Source: Ciborinia camelliae (lineage: Eukaryota; Ascomycota; Leotiomycetes; Helotiales; Sclerotiniaceae). From it: a stretch of 64,000 bases of DNA. Location: the NCBI GenBank assembly GCA_025890175.1, contig JANPYM010000004.1, forward strand, positions 3,052,800 through 3,116,799. The letters run 5' to 3'. The translations under genes were made by a program, and so were the position numbers. This document shows positions 11,210 to 23,035 of the stretch, piece after piece (the first letter of the stretch is position 1; each line of letters opens with the position of its first letter). Under the pieces are notes generated by a model. The model saw only the letters and a list, made by a program, of their open reading frames with translations. It had not been told where the DNA came from and did no database searches.

Positions 11210-11818
11210 TAGCAAAACCCCTCTATAAGGATGTTTTTTTTAGCGCTTTTTTTAAGAATATTAAAGGGTATCCTTATATAAAAATTCCGGCTAATCCCGA
11301 TAGGGTAGCATTTTGATCTAATTTAGATCACTGGCAATTTTGAATATATGGATCCCGACTAATTCCGATTAAACATAAATTCAATATAATTTTTATAAAT
11401 ATTTTATACTTAAAAAAAAATCCTTATAAAAAGATTTATTATAAATTAAATTTCAATTTTGGGATCAGAATTTTTAAAAATAATCTTTATAGGCGGAATA
11501 TAAGAATATAGTTATTTTTTATATCTAAATTATTAATCGTATATCCTGGGATGACCAGTAATACGATAGGAAAGAAGTACTAAGGTAGAATTATAGTAGA
11601 TTGGTTTGACTAAAGAGTATGTATTTGGTGGCAGCCCAGCTGCCCTTATATGCTACTCCCCCATACCCTATGCGGTATAGCTTACCACGTGATCCCTGAT
11701 CATGTGACCAGAAACCATGTGACCTGATTCCCCAATATAAATATTAATAGGACCCAAAATTATATTCTATTCGAGGGATTATCCTTATAGGGGGGATCCT
11801 TATAAAGGGGTTTTGCTG
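11210..11818. mobile_element. Non-autonomous TA-flanked transposon (MITE-like)
   Basis: The ends are inverted repeats of about 23 bp. The left end reads TAGCAAAACCCCTCTATAAG, and the right end (reverse complement) reads CAGCAAAACCCCTTTATAAG; both continue into GAT. TA dinucleotides flank both sides (11208-11209 and 11819-11820), matching the target duplication of Tc1/mariner and pogo/Fot1 elements. The 609-bp interior encodes no transposase and its left two thirds are very AT-rich, as after repeat-induced point mutation. The right third is more balanced and contains several CATGTGACC / CACGTGATC motifs. Confidence 0.8.
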
Positions 11819-11943
11819 TAGTTGTCTCTCATATAACTCGGAAAAATGTCTCATGGCCAGCCACCCCCTCGACATGGCTATTTCCTACCAAGCGCACGGT
11901 CTCATCTCATCTCATTATGTCTGGAGAAAAGAGCGGGACTGAC

Positions 11944-12062
11944 ACATACGACCATAGACTGAAGAGAATTGGGCATCCCGTCCGCTCTGCCATACACAAG
12001 CTTCAGATCGGTAGATTAGTAGTTGGGTGGGTGACCACCAGCGAATCCCTACTGTTGTATGT
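11944..12062 (+). rRNA. 5S ribosomal RNA
   Basis: The 119-nt sequence starts ACATACGACCATAG and ends GAATCCCTACTGTTGTATGT, so the terminal helix ACATACGAC/GTTGTATGT is complete. It contains the conserved GGGCATCCCGTCCGCTCTGC and GTTGGGTGGGTGACCACCAG blocks of fungal 5S rRNA. Helix II differs from commonly seen ascomycete 5S but is still paired (CTGAAG/CTTCAG), which argues for a functional gene rather than a pseudogene. A T-run directly follows, the RNA polymerase III terminator. Lone dispersed 5S genes, not linked to the rDNA repeat, are typical of filamentous ascomycetes. Confidence 0.95.
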
Positions 12063-12067
12063 TTTTC
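12061..12067 (+). terminator. Pol III terminator of 5S gene
   Basis: GTTTTT run immediately at the 3' end of the 5S rRNA gene. Confidence 0.8.
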
Positions 12068-14595
12068 CTTTTGCTTTTTGCGGTTTCTTTTTTGCCTTCT
12101 TTGACTGCGTATCTTGTTGTCTAAGAGATGCTTCATGTCATTGCATAGATAGGAGCGTGCTCGTAATGCGTGGGCAACGCATTCTGCTTTTGTAAAATGC
12201 TACTACCAAACTTTCTGGTGAACCTTTATGGACTGTACTTTTAGGTCGATAGAAAAGTCGGGGACGATATCAGTTGTGTTGCGGCTTTGCGTAGGTAGTT
12301 TATGTGGAAGTGAAGTTATATTGGGAATCTGTCCATAAGAAAGAGTGTATGAATAGGCTCGCTCCCCTCTTTTCAAAAATGGCATACATATGTACAAAAC
12401 ACAGATGTACTGGCCATATTGGATGGGTAAAAGGAAGTTCCCGGTCTTTGCAGTATTGTGACGGACAAACTGAGAGAGTTGCAATTCGGGATTTGGAATC
12501 TTTGCGAGATCCTCATTTTTTATTGAATGTTGAGACTCGGTAAACGTGGAAGTCGATGTATTATGCAGATGTTGTAGAATGACTTCAATATCATATCATA
12601 CCGACAATGAAAATGACGACGGGAAAGTTGACATTTACATTGTAGCTCCTCCCTACTTCTTGGATAGACGGTTCGCTACACATTAATACCCGAGGGCCCT
12701 TATTCATTGAAGGTCTGATATAGGCTCTGCCCGAGCGAATCTTTCGGTTCTTATCTGCGTTTTGATATTTTAGCAGTACCATTAGACTTTGTTCATCGAC
12801 CCATCAAACTTTAAAGCGATACTGCAAAATGCAAGCTAAAGTCCCATTCAATGTTCAAAATTCCACTTTCCGCGTCTGTATTTCAAATCCCCATGGTTCA
12901 TTTGGACAGTTTATCACCACCATTACCAACATCCAGCACACCACTCACCACACTCTGCAAAATACAATTTCCCAGCCCTTCACATTCAGATTTCTCAACT
13001 CAAAGCGAGCGAGCCCCATATGCACCTCTAACTTGGATTCTCAATCAAAATATACCACACAAATGGCTTTTCCTAAATAGGTGGGGTATCGCAGAAGCAA
13101 AAACACCAAACAGGCAAGAGATCGCACGTTGGGGGGTCCAATTGTTCACACAGATAGAAGAATCCCCAAATACTTGTGTAAGCCTCGCTCTATATGTAGC
13201 ACTCGATTTGGGATAATCCCGCACGCCTCGAAGCCCAACTAGATTAGGCATTAAGGCAAAGGTACCAAACACCTGCCTCATCCCTCTGCGTCACTAACAA
13301 GCCAACCAACTAATCATTCGTTCTGAAATAGCCTTGCTATTACTATCCTACAAGATTCAAACCACAGAATACCACTCGGCGTATCCTAGCTCGCCATTCG
13401 CATTTGTCAATTTCTGATAGCGCATTGAACTGAAGGACAAACATATAAAGCCAAGCCATGATCCCGCAAATGCGGTGTTACATTTTCCATACGATGCTGT
13501 CAGCACAATTCGAAGAATGGCCAAAAAAGTCTTGATGTGCTAAATTTCGCCCGCTTCCCCTCTAGCACCCCTTATATGATTAACTTTGGACCTCCGCAAA
13601 GCTACCTATGGGTATCACTTGGTTGAATTATTTTGAAGCAGACTGATGCCCAATGCTTGCATTGGCACTGTCCAGATTAACTTTCACCTCCCTCCAAATA
13701 CCATCTCGGTTCTCCATTTCGGCCGATTCATCGATTTATTTTTCATTGGAAGCTACCCCCACTCCATACTTTTCCGCGCGATATAAACAATCTCAACTTG
13801 GGAAATAATTTCTCGGAATCAATGGAGTTCTTGGCTGCTTGCGATCATAGATTCTTTTGATCTCTCCGAGTTACAGAATGTACATCTTACGCCAGACGAT
13901 GCAGTTCATGACTTCATCATATCCGAAATCTAAAACTGTCAATATAAATATTGCCCATTTTTAATGAAATATACTAACTTAACTTACATTTTTAACAACC
14001 GTGAGTGGAAATCAATAGCGTTTAGCGAAGCATGAAGGAGAAGAACGCATTCCCACCATATGAAATACTGCTTTAGCTTAATTACTGTTCATTATAATTA
14101 ATATAATCAACTCTAGCATCTTATATCAAATTTGAGACTAACAAATTTCTCTATTATAGTTCGTACCTAGTTTCTATCCGTCGTAAACCAAAAACTAACA
14201 TCCCCCACGAATCTTCAAATCCTCCATCATCACTTGGAAGTTTTCCATACAAAAAAACAGCAACGCTCTTTTCATTTCATCTCATCAGATACATACTTGT
14301 ATCATCTAACATTCAGTGAGTCTTTCCTCCTGCCATTTCCGGTATTCGAATTTCACTGATTTTTATTTATCTCAGTGGGATCTGGGTGGGGATTTGAGAA
14401 TTCAGCATTGAATATTTAAACTTCATTGAATCACCTATCGAGAGATTAGTCAAATTGATGTTATGTTTCTATCTCGGGAGATCACATACCATATCACATG
14501 TAGCTAGAGGTAAGTAGATAGGCCAACATCAAAATGCTGATGTATCTCTTAGGATATTTCAAACTCGACATTAGAAACCACCATCTTCCATCAAA
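12068..14595. other. 2.5-kb intergenic region
   Basis: No supported gene. Overlapping open frames at 12829-13216 on the plus strand have no recognised domain and no consistent codon pattern. The interval 13980-14220 is AT-rich with no visible ends. Confidence 0.45.
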
Positions 14596-15160
14596 ATGCC
14601 GTCAACGGAAACCCTTGAAATAGTACACCATCAAACTAGCATAAGGGCAGCCACAACCCGTATTGTAGTCACCGACTCTGTCGCTCTTCCAACATTGACT
14701 GGAGCCTGTGAGGCGATCTATAAACATATCGAACCTGTTCACATTTGCCTCGGTAATATTGTCGGATTTTTGATCTTCCTATTAGGGATTCTTCTTACGA
14801 TCATCATAAACTATGCCATTTGTCACGAGGAATCCGAGAAAGACGTCAAGGATTTGATTAAGAAGTTGAGGAGCGAGCCAAAAGAGTATTGGGAAGAGAT
14901 TATAAATCAACGAGCGGACTCTTTGTTTGCAAGGAAAGAACCCCCAATTGACAAGAAACGTTTGGTTGAGAAGAAAAAGTGGCTTAAGTGTATGTTACTT
15001 TAATCATTACACAACCTTCCATATACAAAAAGGTTTGGGCTTATTCACTGATGACTTTATGGCAGTTTCGAAAGAGAAGAAGATAGGCGGGAGGAGGATA
15101 TCCTTTACTAGGTATGTACAGAACGTAAGAGAAATCCCCGAAAAAAGAATGTATATGTAG
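14596..15160 (+). CDS. Small single-pass membrane protein, unknown function
   Basis: I do not recognise the family. The best model has exons 14596-14989 and 15066-15160, intron 14990-15065 (GTATGT...GGCAG, CTGAT-type branch sequence), giving 162 residues. An unspliced reading stops after 135 residues. Residues about 50-72 form one strong membrane helix (LGNIVGFLIFLLGILLTIII). The region before it contains Cys, Thr and no signal peptide. The region after it is highly charged (EESEKDVKDLIKKLRSEPKE) and probably helical and cytosolic. The second exon adds a basic segment. The gene faces the 3' end of the helicase gene. Whether it is translated is uncertain; the clear membrane helix and clean intron favour a real gene. 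Confidence 0.5.
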
Positions 15161-15801
15161 CTTTTGAACATAATTCTATCTATCCAGGGTAAGAAACACG
15201 GCGAGTTATTGGATTAGGTAGGTAACGGATAATGGGTCTTGAAAAGATATGGTTTTCTTACAAAGCTGGTTGATAATAATATAAGATTACAATCACCGCG
15301 TTTGAATTGAAATCAGCACTACATTCTACATCAAGCCTGATTACTTTAACGGAATTGAATATACGATAGCGTTTCAATCTTTACACCATTCACTCTGATG
15401 TAGAGGTGGAATTGGTAGTTAGGATCTACCGTTGCATACCTAGAAATTTATATATTCGAGTTCCCGGTATCAACTTCCCTTGATTCTATGGCTTTGGTAT
15501 GGACCCAAGCTTCATTTTCAAAACTCTATTATGTATATATATGTATGTGGGAGGGCGGGTTTTGGGATATTGATTGAATTTGTATGGTGCAGAAGTATGA
15601 GTAGGAGTAGAAATTCGATTTCCTCTTAAACCATATAATAGAGGTTAGACGATTAAAGAAATAGAAAATAAAGTAGATTATAATACTTTTTTTTACTCCT
15701 TTATCTACTTCTCATATAGTGGTAACTTTCCATTCATCCGCCAATATCTACCTCCTAGGTAGTATTTATGATAATCCACTCCCAGTATTCTCCCACCATA
15801 T
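15161..15801. other. Convergent 3' spacer
   Basis: AT-rich spacer between the small membrane protein and helicase genes, which converge. No gene seen. A tRNA-like stretch near 15400-15480 does not fold. Confidence 0.5.
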
Positions 15802-18399
15802 TCAAATTGTGACCTCCAACGGCCGCTTTGCCTCTAATCTAACCAAATGATCCATAACATCTCCCCTATCCCCTTCCTGCATGCGACGCCCTTTTCCGAA
15901 CCTGGAGCTAGTAGGCTTCATAGCAAACCAAGCCGGCAACGCACATTTCCCAACGAGGCCCGCAAAGCCACTTTTACATTCCGCCAAAAATTCATCATCG
16001 GAGTACGTATTCAATAATCTCGTCTGCTCGCCTCCAGATTTGGCATCCACGAGTACCTGCAAGATCTCGGTGAGCGATTGCGACGTCTTGGGAAAGACCT
16101 GGACGGTTTGGCCTGTGCGTGCTGATACGAGGAATCCCGAGGCGGATTCCCCGAGAAGTAGCATGTATAATGCGACTTGCAGTAGGTGCTCCGGTGAAAG
16201 GGAATTGGAGTGTTTGATTTCCCAGACGATGGGTTCGTCCTTTTTTGAACGACATATATCCATGGCACCACTCATAATGACCCCGAATTCCTTCGGTCTC
16301 GTAGGTCCGCCCCCATGTGTAATCTTTGGGAATTTGGCAAACTTTAGATGTTCGAAAAATATGCCTCGCCCTGAAATTTTGGCCACGCCTGGTAGTGTGT
16401 TGAGTATAAAGTGGATATCTCGACAATATGCTTCCGTCAGCCATGTGTATCCCATTAGCGGAATGCTCAAAAGTTTGGTGATATCATAATCCTTTGCTGC
16501 CATGTCCAGGTTTGACAAGAATAATATGTCGCCAGTGGTCACAACTCCGGCATCATATCCATCTTTTATCTCCTGAATTCTCTCGTAGAAAGCCTCTGGA
16601 AGCTCACGCAGCGGATTTCGTCGCTTACTTGGTCCTCTGGGTGGTACGAGAAGTTTTAAAGCCCCCGATAATATGGTTAATCTTTTTCTCTGACGCCACT
16701 GGGAGATGGCAGGAATAGCTGTTCCAGTAATGCCTGCCACAGTTTCGAGGAGACCATACCTGTCGTGAACTTCAGAAGGCGGCGGTGAGCTTCCATAAAA
16801 AGGTTCGGCAAGCATTTTAAACTCGAGACGACGAAGACAGTCTGTTATCAGAGTCTCTGAAAGGTTTCGACAGAGTACACTGACTTTGAATCGAGGGTTG
16901 GGTTTTTTAGTGAATTCTTCAGTGAATCCTTCAGGGGCTTGAGGTTCAATATCGAGCCCACGAGTCACGATCAAGTCACATGTTTGTCCCACGGTCTCCA
17001 AATCCACGAAGGGCAAAGGAGGACTTTTATATTCATGAATAAGAATAAGGTGTTCGAGTGCCCGCGTGGCTGCAACATACTGAGGATTAGTCACAGCAAT
17101 GGGGTCTTTTGAAGCTTTGTTGTAGAAGTTATGGTACCCCTGATCAAAGCTAAGAACAATCGAAGCCTTTCGTTCGATCCCCTTGGCTTGATGATACGTG
17201 CAGATCAATACCTTGCCGCGAGCGACTTCGGGTGCAATCTCTGAGATATCGGAGTCCGATCTGAAAACAGGGATTTCTTCGAGCGCAAGATAATTAGCTA
17301 GGGCAATTGCAGGCGAAAGTCCACGAACCGATGGTGCAAGAACTATTATATCGTTTGGGTATATGCCAGGCATTTTCAGTAATCGTAATACCTCATGCAC
17401 TAAGTCTTTGTCCGGATCACATATGACATAGCGTGGTTTAGGATAGGGCTGGCCTGATTCATCTCGAATTTTCACAGCCCGCATGAGTTTTCCTTGTGGA
17501 TGTTTTAGGAGTTGTTGGTTGATGAAGTCGACGTTAGGTTGGGTTATACGATTTGAGGCCGTTTGATCAGCCAATACCCAGCTTTGGTGATTGATGTAAC
17601 CAAAGACCTCAGGGCGGCCAGCCATGGATAAAAAGCGCGAATCAGCATTGTTGAATCCGTAGATTTCTTGACGTCTGTCGCCCAAAAGAACCATTCTCAG
17701 CTGTTCTCCTGCCTTGGGTTGGTGGTCAGGCCCGACAAATCCTTTGTCACGTATGACCTTATCCACAAATCGCTTCAGTATCGGTGTCATATCCTGCTGC
17801 TCGTCCAAAATCAATACTGAAAATTCAGGAAGTTCCATCCCTTCAATCACAGGCATATCATCTTCAACAACTCGCTTGAGACCTTGATCGGTGGCACATT
17901 CTGAAGTGTAGTACCTCACTCCTAGAGTGTGGTAGTTCTGTACGGTCACGTTGTTCAGGGCCAAATCTTCCACTCTCTGTATTGTCTCTAGCATCAAGCG
18001 GCGGTTGTATACCAACACAAGGAATTTAGTTTCCGGTGCAGACCGTGCAAAATGTAGGATGGTGGTAGTTTTCCCCGATCCAGCACAAGCATCAACTATC
18101 ACGTTCTTTTTGGTGTACAGCAAGGTATCAATAGCAACTTGTTGTTCAGGAGATGGTGGCAACAGAGTCTTGGGTAGTCCAGTACCCCGAACAGAAGCCG
18201 CCGTATCATCTAAAAAAACTTTCGTATGCGCCAATCTTCTGTGGTAGAGGGCAATACCGGTACGTAAATGGGTATTTTGGTTAGTGAGAGTCCATGAGGA
18301 CGCGCCGGGTGAATATAGCAAGAGGTGGCCAAGGCGCCTAGTAGCAGTTGAAGGTATTCTTAAAGTCGTATGTGACAATCGAAGATAGAATTGAAGCAT
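15802..18399 (-). CDS. SF1 UvrD-type helicase with RecB-like nuclease motif, likely mitochondrial
   Basis: A single-exon gene of 865 residues. The first 40 residues are rich in Arg, Ser, Thr and Leu with almost no acidic residue, as in a mitochondrial presequence. Helicase motifs follow in order: Q-motif SPEQQVAID (83-91), Walker A DACAGSGKTTT (103-113), motif II LILDEQQDMTP (196-206), motif III VLLGDRRQEIYGF (237-249), motif IV-like SNRI (282-285), motif V TYHQAKGIER (401-410) and motif VI YVAATRALEHLIL (441-453). The C-terminal 120 residues carry a pattern of the PD-(D/E)XK RecB family: GAMDI (Asp714), VWEIK (Glu727, Lys729) and LLQVALYMLLL (Gln741, Tyr745). The order helicase then nuclease resembles bacterial AddA/RecB rather than Dna2. 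The helicase call is secure; the nuclease and mitochondrial location are inferred from motifs. The start is the first in-frame ATG. Confidence 0.88.
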   Translation of the reverse strand: MLQFYLRLSHTTLRIPSTATRRLGHLLLYSPGASSWTLTNQNTHLRTGIALYHRRLAHTKVFLDDTAASVRGTGLPKTLLPPSPEQQVAIDTLLYTKKNVIVDACAGSGKTTTILHFARSAPETKFLVLVYNRRLMLETIQRVEDLALNNVTVQNYHTLGVRYYTSECATDQGLKRVVEDDMPVIEGMELPEFSVLILDEQQDMTPILKRFVDKVIRDKGFVGPDHQPKAGEQLRMVLLGDRRQEIYGFNNADSRFLSMAGRPEVFGYINHQSWVLADQTASNRITQPNVDFINQQLLKHPQGKLMRAVKIRDESGQPYPKPRYVICDPDKDLVHEVLRLLKMPGIYPNDIIVLAPSVRGLSPAIALANYLALEEIPVFRSDSDISEIAPEVARGKVLICTYHQAKGIERKASIVLSFDQGYHNFYNKASKDPIAVTNPQYVAATRALEHLILIHEYKSPPLPFVDLETVGQTCDLIVTRGLDIEPQAPEGFTEEFTKKPNPRFKVSVLCRNLSETLITDCLRRLEFKMLAEPFYGSSPPPSEVHDRYGLLETVAGITGTAIPAISQWRQRKRLTILSGALKLLVPPRGPSKRRNPLRELPEAFYERIQEIKDGYDAGVVTTGDILFLSNLDMAAKDYDITKLLSIPLMGYTWLTEAYCRDIHFILNTLPGVAKISGRGIFFEHLKFAKFPKITHGGGPTRPKEFGVIMSGAMDICRSKKDEPIVWEIKHSNSLSPEHLLQVALYMLLLGESASGFLVSARTGQTVQVFPKTSQSLTEILQVLVDAKSGGEQTRLLNTYSDDEFLAECKSGFAGLVGKCALPAWFAMKPTSSRFGKGRRMQEGDRGDVMDHLVRLEAKRPLEVTI

Positions 18400-21300
18400 G
18401 ATTGATGATTACCTATTAATCATTGAGCGTGTGCAGAGGGGGTTCAAGGTCGAAGAGCAGGGAGCAAACGAGAAAGATTAAAGTTTTCTCAAGACTCGAA
18501 TTAAGTATCGAAGGTCACCACATGTAAGTTAACATCTTAAATATGAACAGGCATAAAGTTATAGAGAGAATTTCTATGTTTCAGAGCCTTGGCGAAGAAA
18601 ATGTCCTGCAGAGGCCATTAAGGGTGGTTCGATTTGGTGTGCCGTCGAGGTCGTTTTCCACATTTGGATTTTCACCAAGAACCATTTCTATGTGAGTCAC
18701 GTGATCTGGATCGGAAGAATTCAAGGTATTAAAAGCTTCAAAACTTTATAAAAATCAACCTTTTCAGCTTCAAAATCTCATAAGTTAGACGTTCCAATTT
18801 GAACGAAGTACAAGATTGAAGTGTTCCTAGACTAAGATGTGACCGTGAATATCACACGTTATCGATATTAATACCGGAGGTAAATGCTTCCTAGTGGGGT
18901 GACTAAGCAACTTCTGATAAAGAGGTGGGTGATTTATTCCCAAACATATGATATAATCCAAGAATTCCTAAAGCATGTTCTCTTTTCTCAATATTTATAT
19001 GTAAGTTAGTTACCTTATGGTTTGATGTGATCTCATTTTATACTACCAGTATTCATCTCAAATATATACAAGTCCATAAGCTGTCTAGCGGACAGATAGG
19101 ACCTTAAATACTAGGCCCCCTTTCCCCCCCTTCATCTCCCCTCCTCCCTTCACCCCCCCTTCAAACAGTCTGTCTTCAAACCCCCCTCCCCCATCAAGCT
19201 CCCTCCCCGCCTCCTTCGCCCAACAATAAATCTATAGTATCCAACTAAAGAAGTACTCCATAGAAACCAGATCCCAAATGAACAAAACACCAGAAATTCC
19301 CTATAACCTTACCATACCACCCTACTCTGTATACCAATGACCAAAGTACCTTTGAAGTTTGTATACAGTAGTACTATATGGTGGGAGTATCAATTGCGAT
19401 ATTCAAGGGGCTTGGAGTTATCATTCGGCAGTTTCTTGATGGGATTAGATGTGAATTGAACAAGGGCCTTCAATTTCACAAACAAATTATTGAAGAAACA
19501 AACAATGTCGAAAGATTTGCTGCACATATATCCAATGTATACGTAACTGACTATGTGATAGTCGTGCTTTACTATACGTTTTATATGTATGTATGTATGT
19601 GCATCGGCACAGAAAACGCACTACCACATCGGAGACAAGCTCGGAAAACAGTTCGGAAGTAAGGTTACGTTGGGTTAAATCTTCAACGGGCAAGATAATC
19701 CATATCATCCGTCCCGAGTCAGCATCGTAACAATCTGATGCATCTTGAAGAATCTCATAATGCAATGATACCCAAGGTGCATCGCAATCAACCTGCTTGC
19801 AGATTGCCGCGCCGCACCCTGAATACTGTCAAATACGCCTATCTAGTAGGTATCAGGGAACAAATCGCCGATACCGAGACCCCTTCATTTCCACTTTCTG
19901 CACCAAACTGTACGCCAAGATGATTCTGCTCAAATCTGCTGTTTGAGCCTCGTGAATGTCTGGGAGGATCTAACTTGGGCTTGTAGATGCATGAAACTAC
20001 ATTGAAGTACGAAGTGAGGGTGTCTCACTACCCCGCCACAACTTTATTCTTGGTCGTGGGGCGCTGTAAGATCCTTGATGATTTTTTGTTGAAGAATCCA
20101 ACCTTTGGTGAGTTTACGAAGGTAGTACTGACCTCTATGCAAATGGAAATTCGGTGGAAGATCGAGGGCAGAAGATTTATCTGTGTTCTTACCTTTGACA
20201 TCCGAGACTGCTAAGATGTCAATTAATAGAAACGGGGGAGGAATAGCAGGCCTGCTAGTGGCAGGTAAAATGACGATATACGATAGCTGACCAAGACAAA
20301 TGATACCTACCTGACTAAATTTTTTCAGACGAAAAAACGACCCTCGTACTTTTCGATGGGGTTGAAACATCCCCCCTACCTTGTATTACACGAGGTATGC
20401 ACCTAGATATAATTTGAGTATGCATGGCAACCAGGATAATTCATCCTACAGCCGTCCGGCTCCAAATTCATGTATCAACGTTGCACGGAGTATGTAGACC
20501 TCCATGAAGAAGGTATATTTCTTGAAGAAAAACTGTCACATCATTCTGAGCTTTCCATTGCCTGTGATTTGTTTCGAGAAATGGTGATTGCGTGTGCAGT
20601 GTGATCTCCTTCTGATCACGACAAACTTCATGATACAATCAATCCTGGTCATCAATCCTGCAGTCGGACCGCTTCATATCTGTGTATGTGAGATGCTAAT
20701 GAGGATGGCATTTCTCGGATAGATAACATTCTGCTGCTTGGTTTTGTCGGCGAATTGTTTCGAGCGATAGATGGCACATTCTTTATGAAGTTGTGATTGA
20801 CAAATCCAATGATACTGTGTCTGGTTTTGGGGGCTACCATAGGATGAATCCTGACTTCGGGACGAATAGATCTCTTTGCACCTCGCCCCGCATCTACACC
20901 TCATCACTTACATTCTCTGTGCAACGGGGTTTGAAGGTGAGGGATTCGACAACTCATATCTGGAGCCAATGCATATGCATTCCGCACTCTCCTAACGTAT
21001 CTTCATGACCAAAAGTCAGCTTAAACCATCTAAAGAGTACGGAGTCAGGTAGACAAACTGCAGAACATTGCATACTAGCTACCCTAAACTCTGCAGCCTC
21101 TCCATCGAAGCTTCCGAGGATGACTAAGGAGTAAAACCTCTAATGTCCATTATCTCCGTAGGGCAATTGCCATCGACGTTATCGTGAATCTCATGCCGCC
21201 AATAGGCGTACAAATGAATAAGATTTGGGTCAGCAAGTTGCATTTTGAGGGTGAAGTAATTGGTCATGTCAGCAGGCTGCATATTGCGGCCGCTAAATCA

Positions 21301-21546
21301 GTCTAATTGACCAATAGATACCATATTATCATATCGAAAAGCGGGGTCTAGAATTCCGGATAACAGCCTCCTTCGTGTAGCCTCTTAACATCCATCTCTA
21401 GTCCTTACCTCCACAGAGAAATACATATCATTACTCTCCCCATTTTACACAATGTATCTTCTTCCATCCTCATCCCCATATATTCCTTCTTCCCAAATTT
21501 AAACCCATCCATCATAAACCATATCCATCATATAAACAACACAATC
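18400..21546. other. 3.1-kb intergenic region
   Basis: No supported gene; open frames here are short and lack recognisable domains. A C-rich low-complexity run lies at about 19118-19215. It contains TACGGAGT-type motifs near 20488 and 21038. The last 200 bases are the promoter of the Rossmann-fold gene. Confidence 0.5.
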
Positions 21547-22402
21547 ATGCACCTCATCCTAACCGGCGCAACCGGCCTCGTGGGTTCGGGTATCCTCCAA
21601 ACAATGCTCACTCACCCCTCAATAACCAAACTAACCATCCTCTCTCGAAACCCCGTTCCTCTCGCCGAAACACATGTAAACCATGAGAAAGCAAAAGTAA
21701 TCATTCACTCGGATTTCAAGAATTATCCCGAGAGTGTGTTGGAACAGTTGCGGGGAGCTGAAGGGTGTGTTTGGGCGTTGGGAACTAGTAGTTCGGGGAT
21801 GGATAGGGAGTGAGTTAACTATATTATCTTTCTATCTGATGAGCTGAAGATAGGGAAAAAAGAAGGTTTAAAGGCATGAATGTTGATGTTTGGTGAATAA
21901 TAGAAAATACACCGAAATAACCAAAACCTACACCCTCTCCTCGGCCCGCGCCTTCTCTCCCCTTAACTCCCCAAACCCCTTCAAATTCCTCTATATATCC
22001 GGCGAAGGAGCCACCACATCCCCAGGCATATTGACACCTATGTTTGGAGATGTGAAAGGCCAAACGGAAAGTGATCTCCTGGCTCTTCCTAGCAAAGAGA
22101 AAGGTTGCGAGAATCTCAGAGTGTATAATGTGAGACCAGGTGGTGTGGATGCTTCTGCACATGAAGAAATTAGTGAGTTTATACCGCGGAGAAAGGGAAT
22201 GTTGAGGCTGGTGGAAATGGGATTCTTTCCCGTCGTAAGATCGCTGGGTAGGAATATGTGGACTCCGACGAGGGAGATGGGAAAGGTAGTTACGGAGTTG
22301 ATGTTGGGTGATGGGGAGAAGTTGGTTGGAAGTGGAGTGGTGGAGGGGAGTGGCGGGAGAACTTTGAGTAATATTGGATTGAGGAGGTTGGGTGGATGGT
22401 AG
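21547..22402 (+). CDS. NAD(P)-binding Rossmann-fold protein (epimerase / TIP30-like)
   Basis: Exons 21547-21809 and 21904-22402 with intron 21810-21903 (GTGAGT...AATAG, phase 2) encode 253 residues. The N-terminus MHLILTGATGLVGSGIL has the glycine-rich TGATGLVG dinucleotide-binding turn of the extended short-chain dehydrogenase group. The intron-spanning region continues FKFLYISGEGATT and then YNVRPGGVD, the usual positions for the central strand and C-terminal substrate region. The set GATGLVGS, YISG and NVRPG is typical of the nucleoside-diphosphate-sugar epimerase / HTATIP2-Fmp52-like branch common in fungi. The substrate is unknown. A canonical YxxxK catalytic pair is not evident, so it may bind nucleotide without classic dehydrogenase chemistry. 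It converges on the Uds1 gene. Confidence 0.82.
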
Positions 22403-23035
22403 GAGGGGTTTTCATGGTCTATATTCACAATTAATGTTTGGTATTTGATTGAAGTTCAATATGGCATGGAATACAAATTCATTTAATCTCATATTGTATC
22501 ATTTTGGAATCAAGAAATGTCTACCTAATATTTAACTCCTTTTGTTGTCTGTAACCCTATAAATCCCTTTCCTCTCCCCTCCCTTCCCAAATCTCCCCAA
22601 CACAAAGGTCCCCCAAAAGTGACAGACAAAAGTACAAGTATCATACACATCCCATCTTCCATTCTTCCACTCATAATACAAAAGAAACTCAAACAACAAA
22701 CAACATAATGTACCCCCAGTTGATCTCCAAACCAACCCTCCCCCTTTTAGAATTAAGATAAAATTTGGTATCATGTATCATTGAATCGAGTATATAATAA
22801 AAGGAAAAGTAGAGTCAAGGTGGGAGGGAGGAGAAACAAAAGGAAAAACCCCATATCGTTGCAAAATGATGTGATGGGGATCATGGTGTTGGGCATCATG
22901 AAGGTCATTATATGTTTGTAAATGAAGGAAACGCCAGCGATGATGAAGATGAAGAAACTCCAGGAAAGAGAAAAGAAAATAGCAGCAAACAAGTACAAAG
23001 GGCAGTTTAAAGTTTAGACGTATGTAGATGAAGAT
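22403..23035. other. Convergent 3' spacer
   Basis: Spacer of about 630 bp between the Rossmann-fold gene and the Uds1 gene. No gene seen; it is rich in purine or pyrimidine runs and probably holds both 3' UTRs. Confidence 0.5.

Noticed and set aside
12829..13216. Overlapping plus-strand frames
   Set aside because: No recognised domain and several equal-quality frames; no convincing splice model.
15400..15480. Possible tRNA-Leu-like sequence (GGTGGAATTGGTAG ... TTCGAGTTCCC)
   Set aside because: No acceptor or anticodon stem can be paired.
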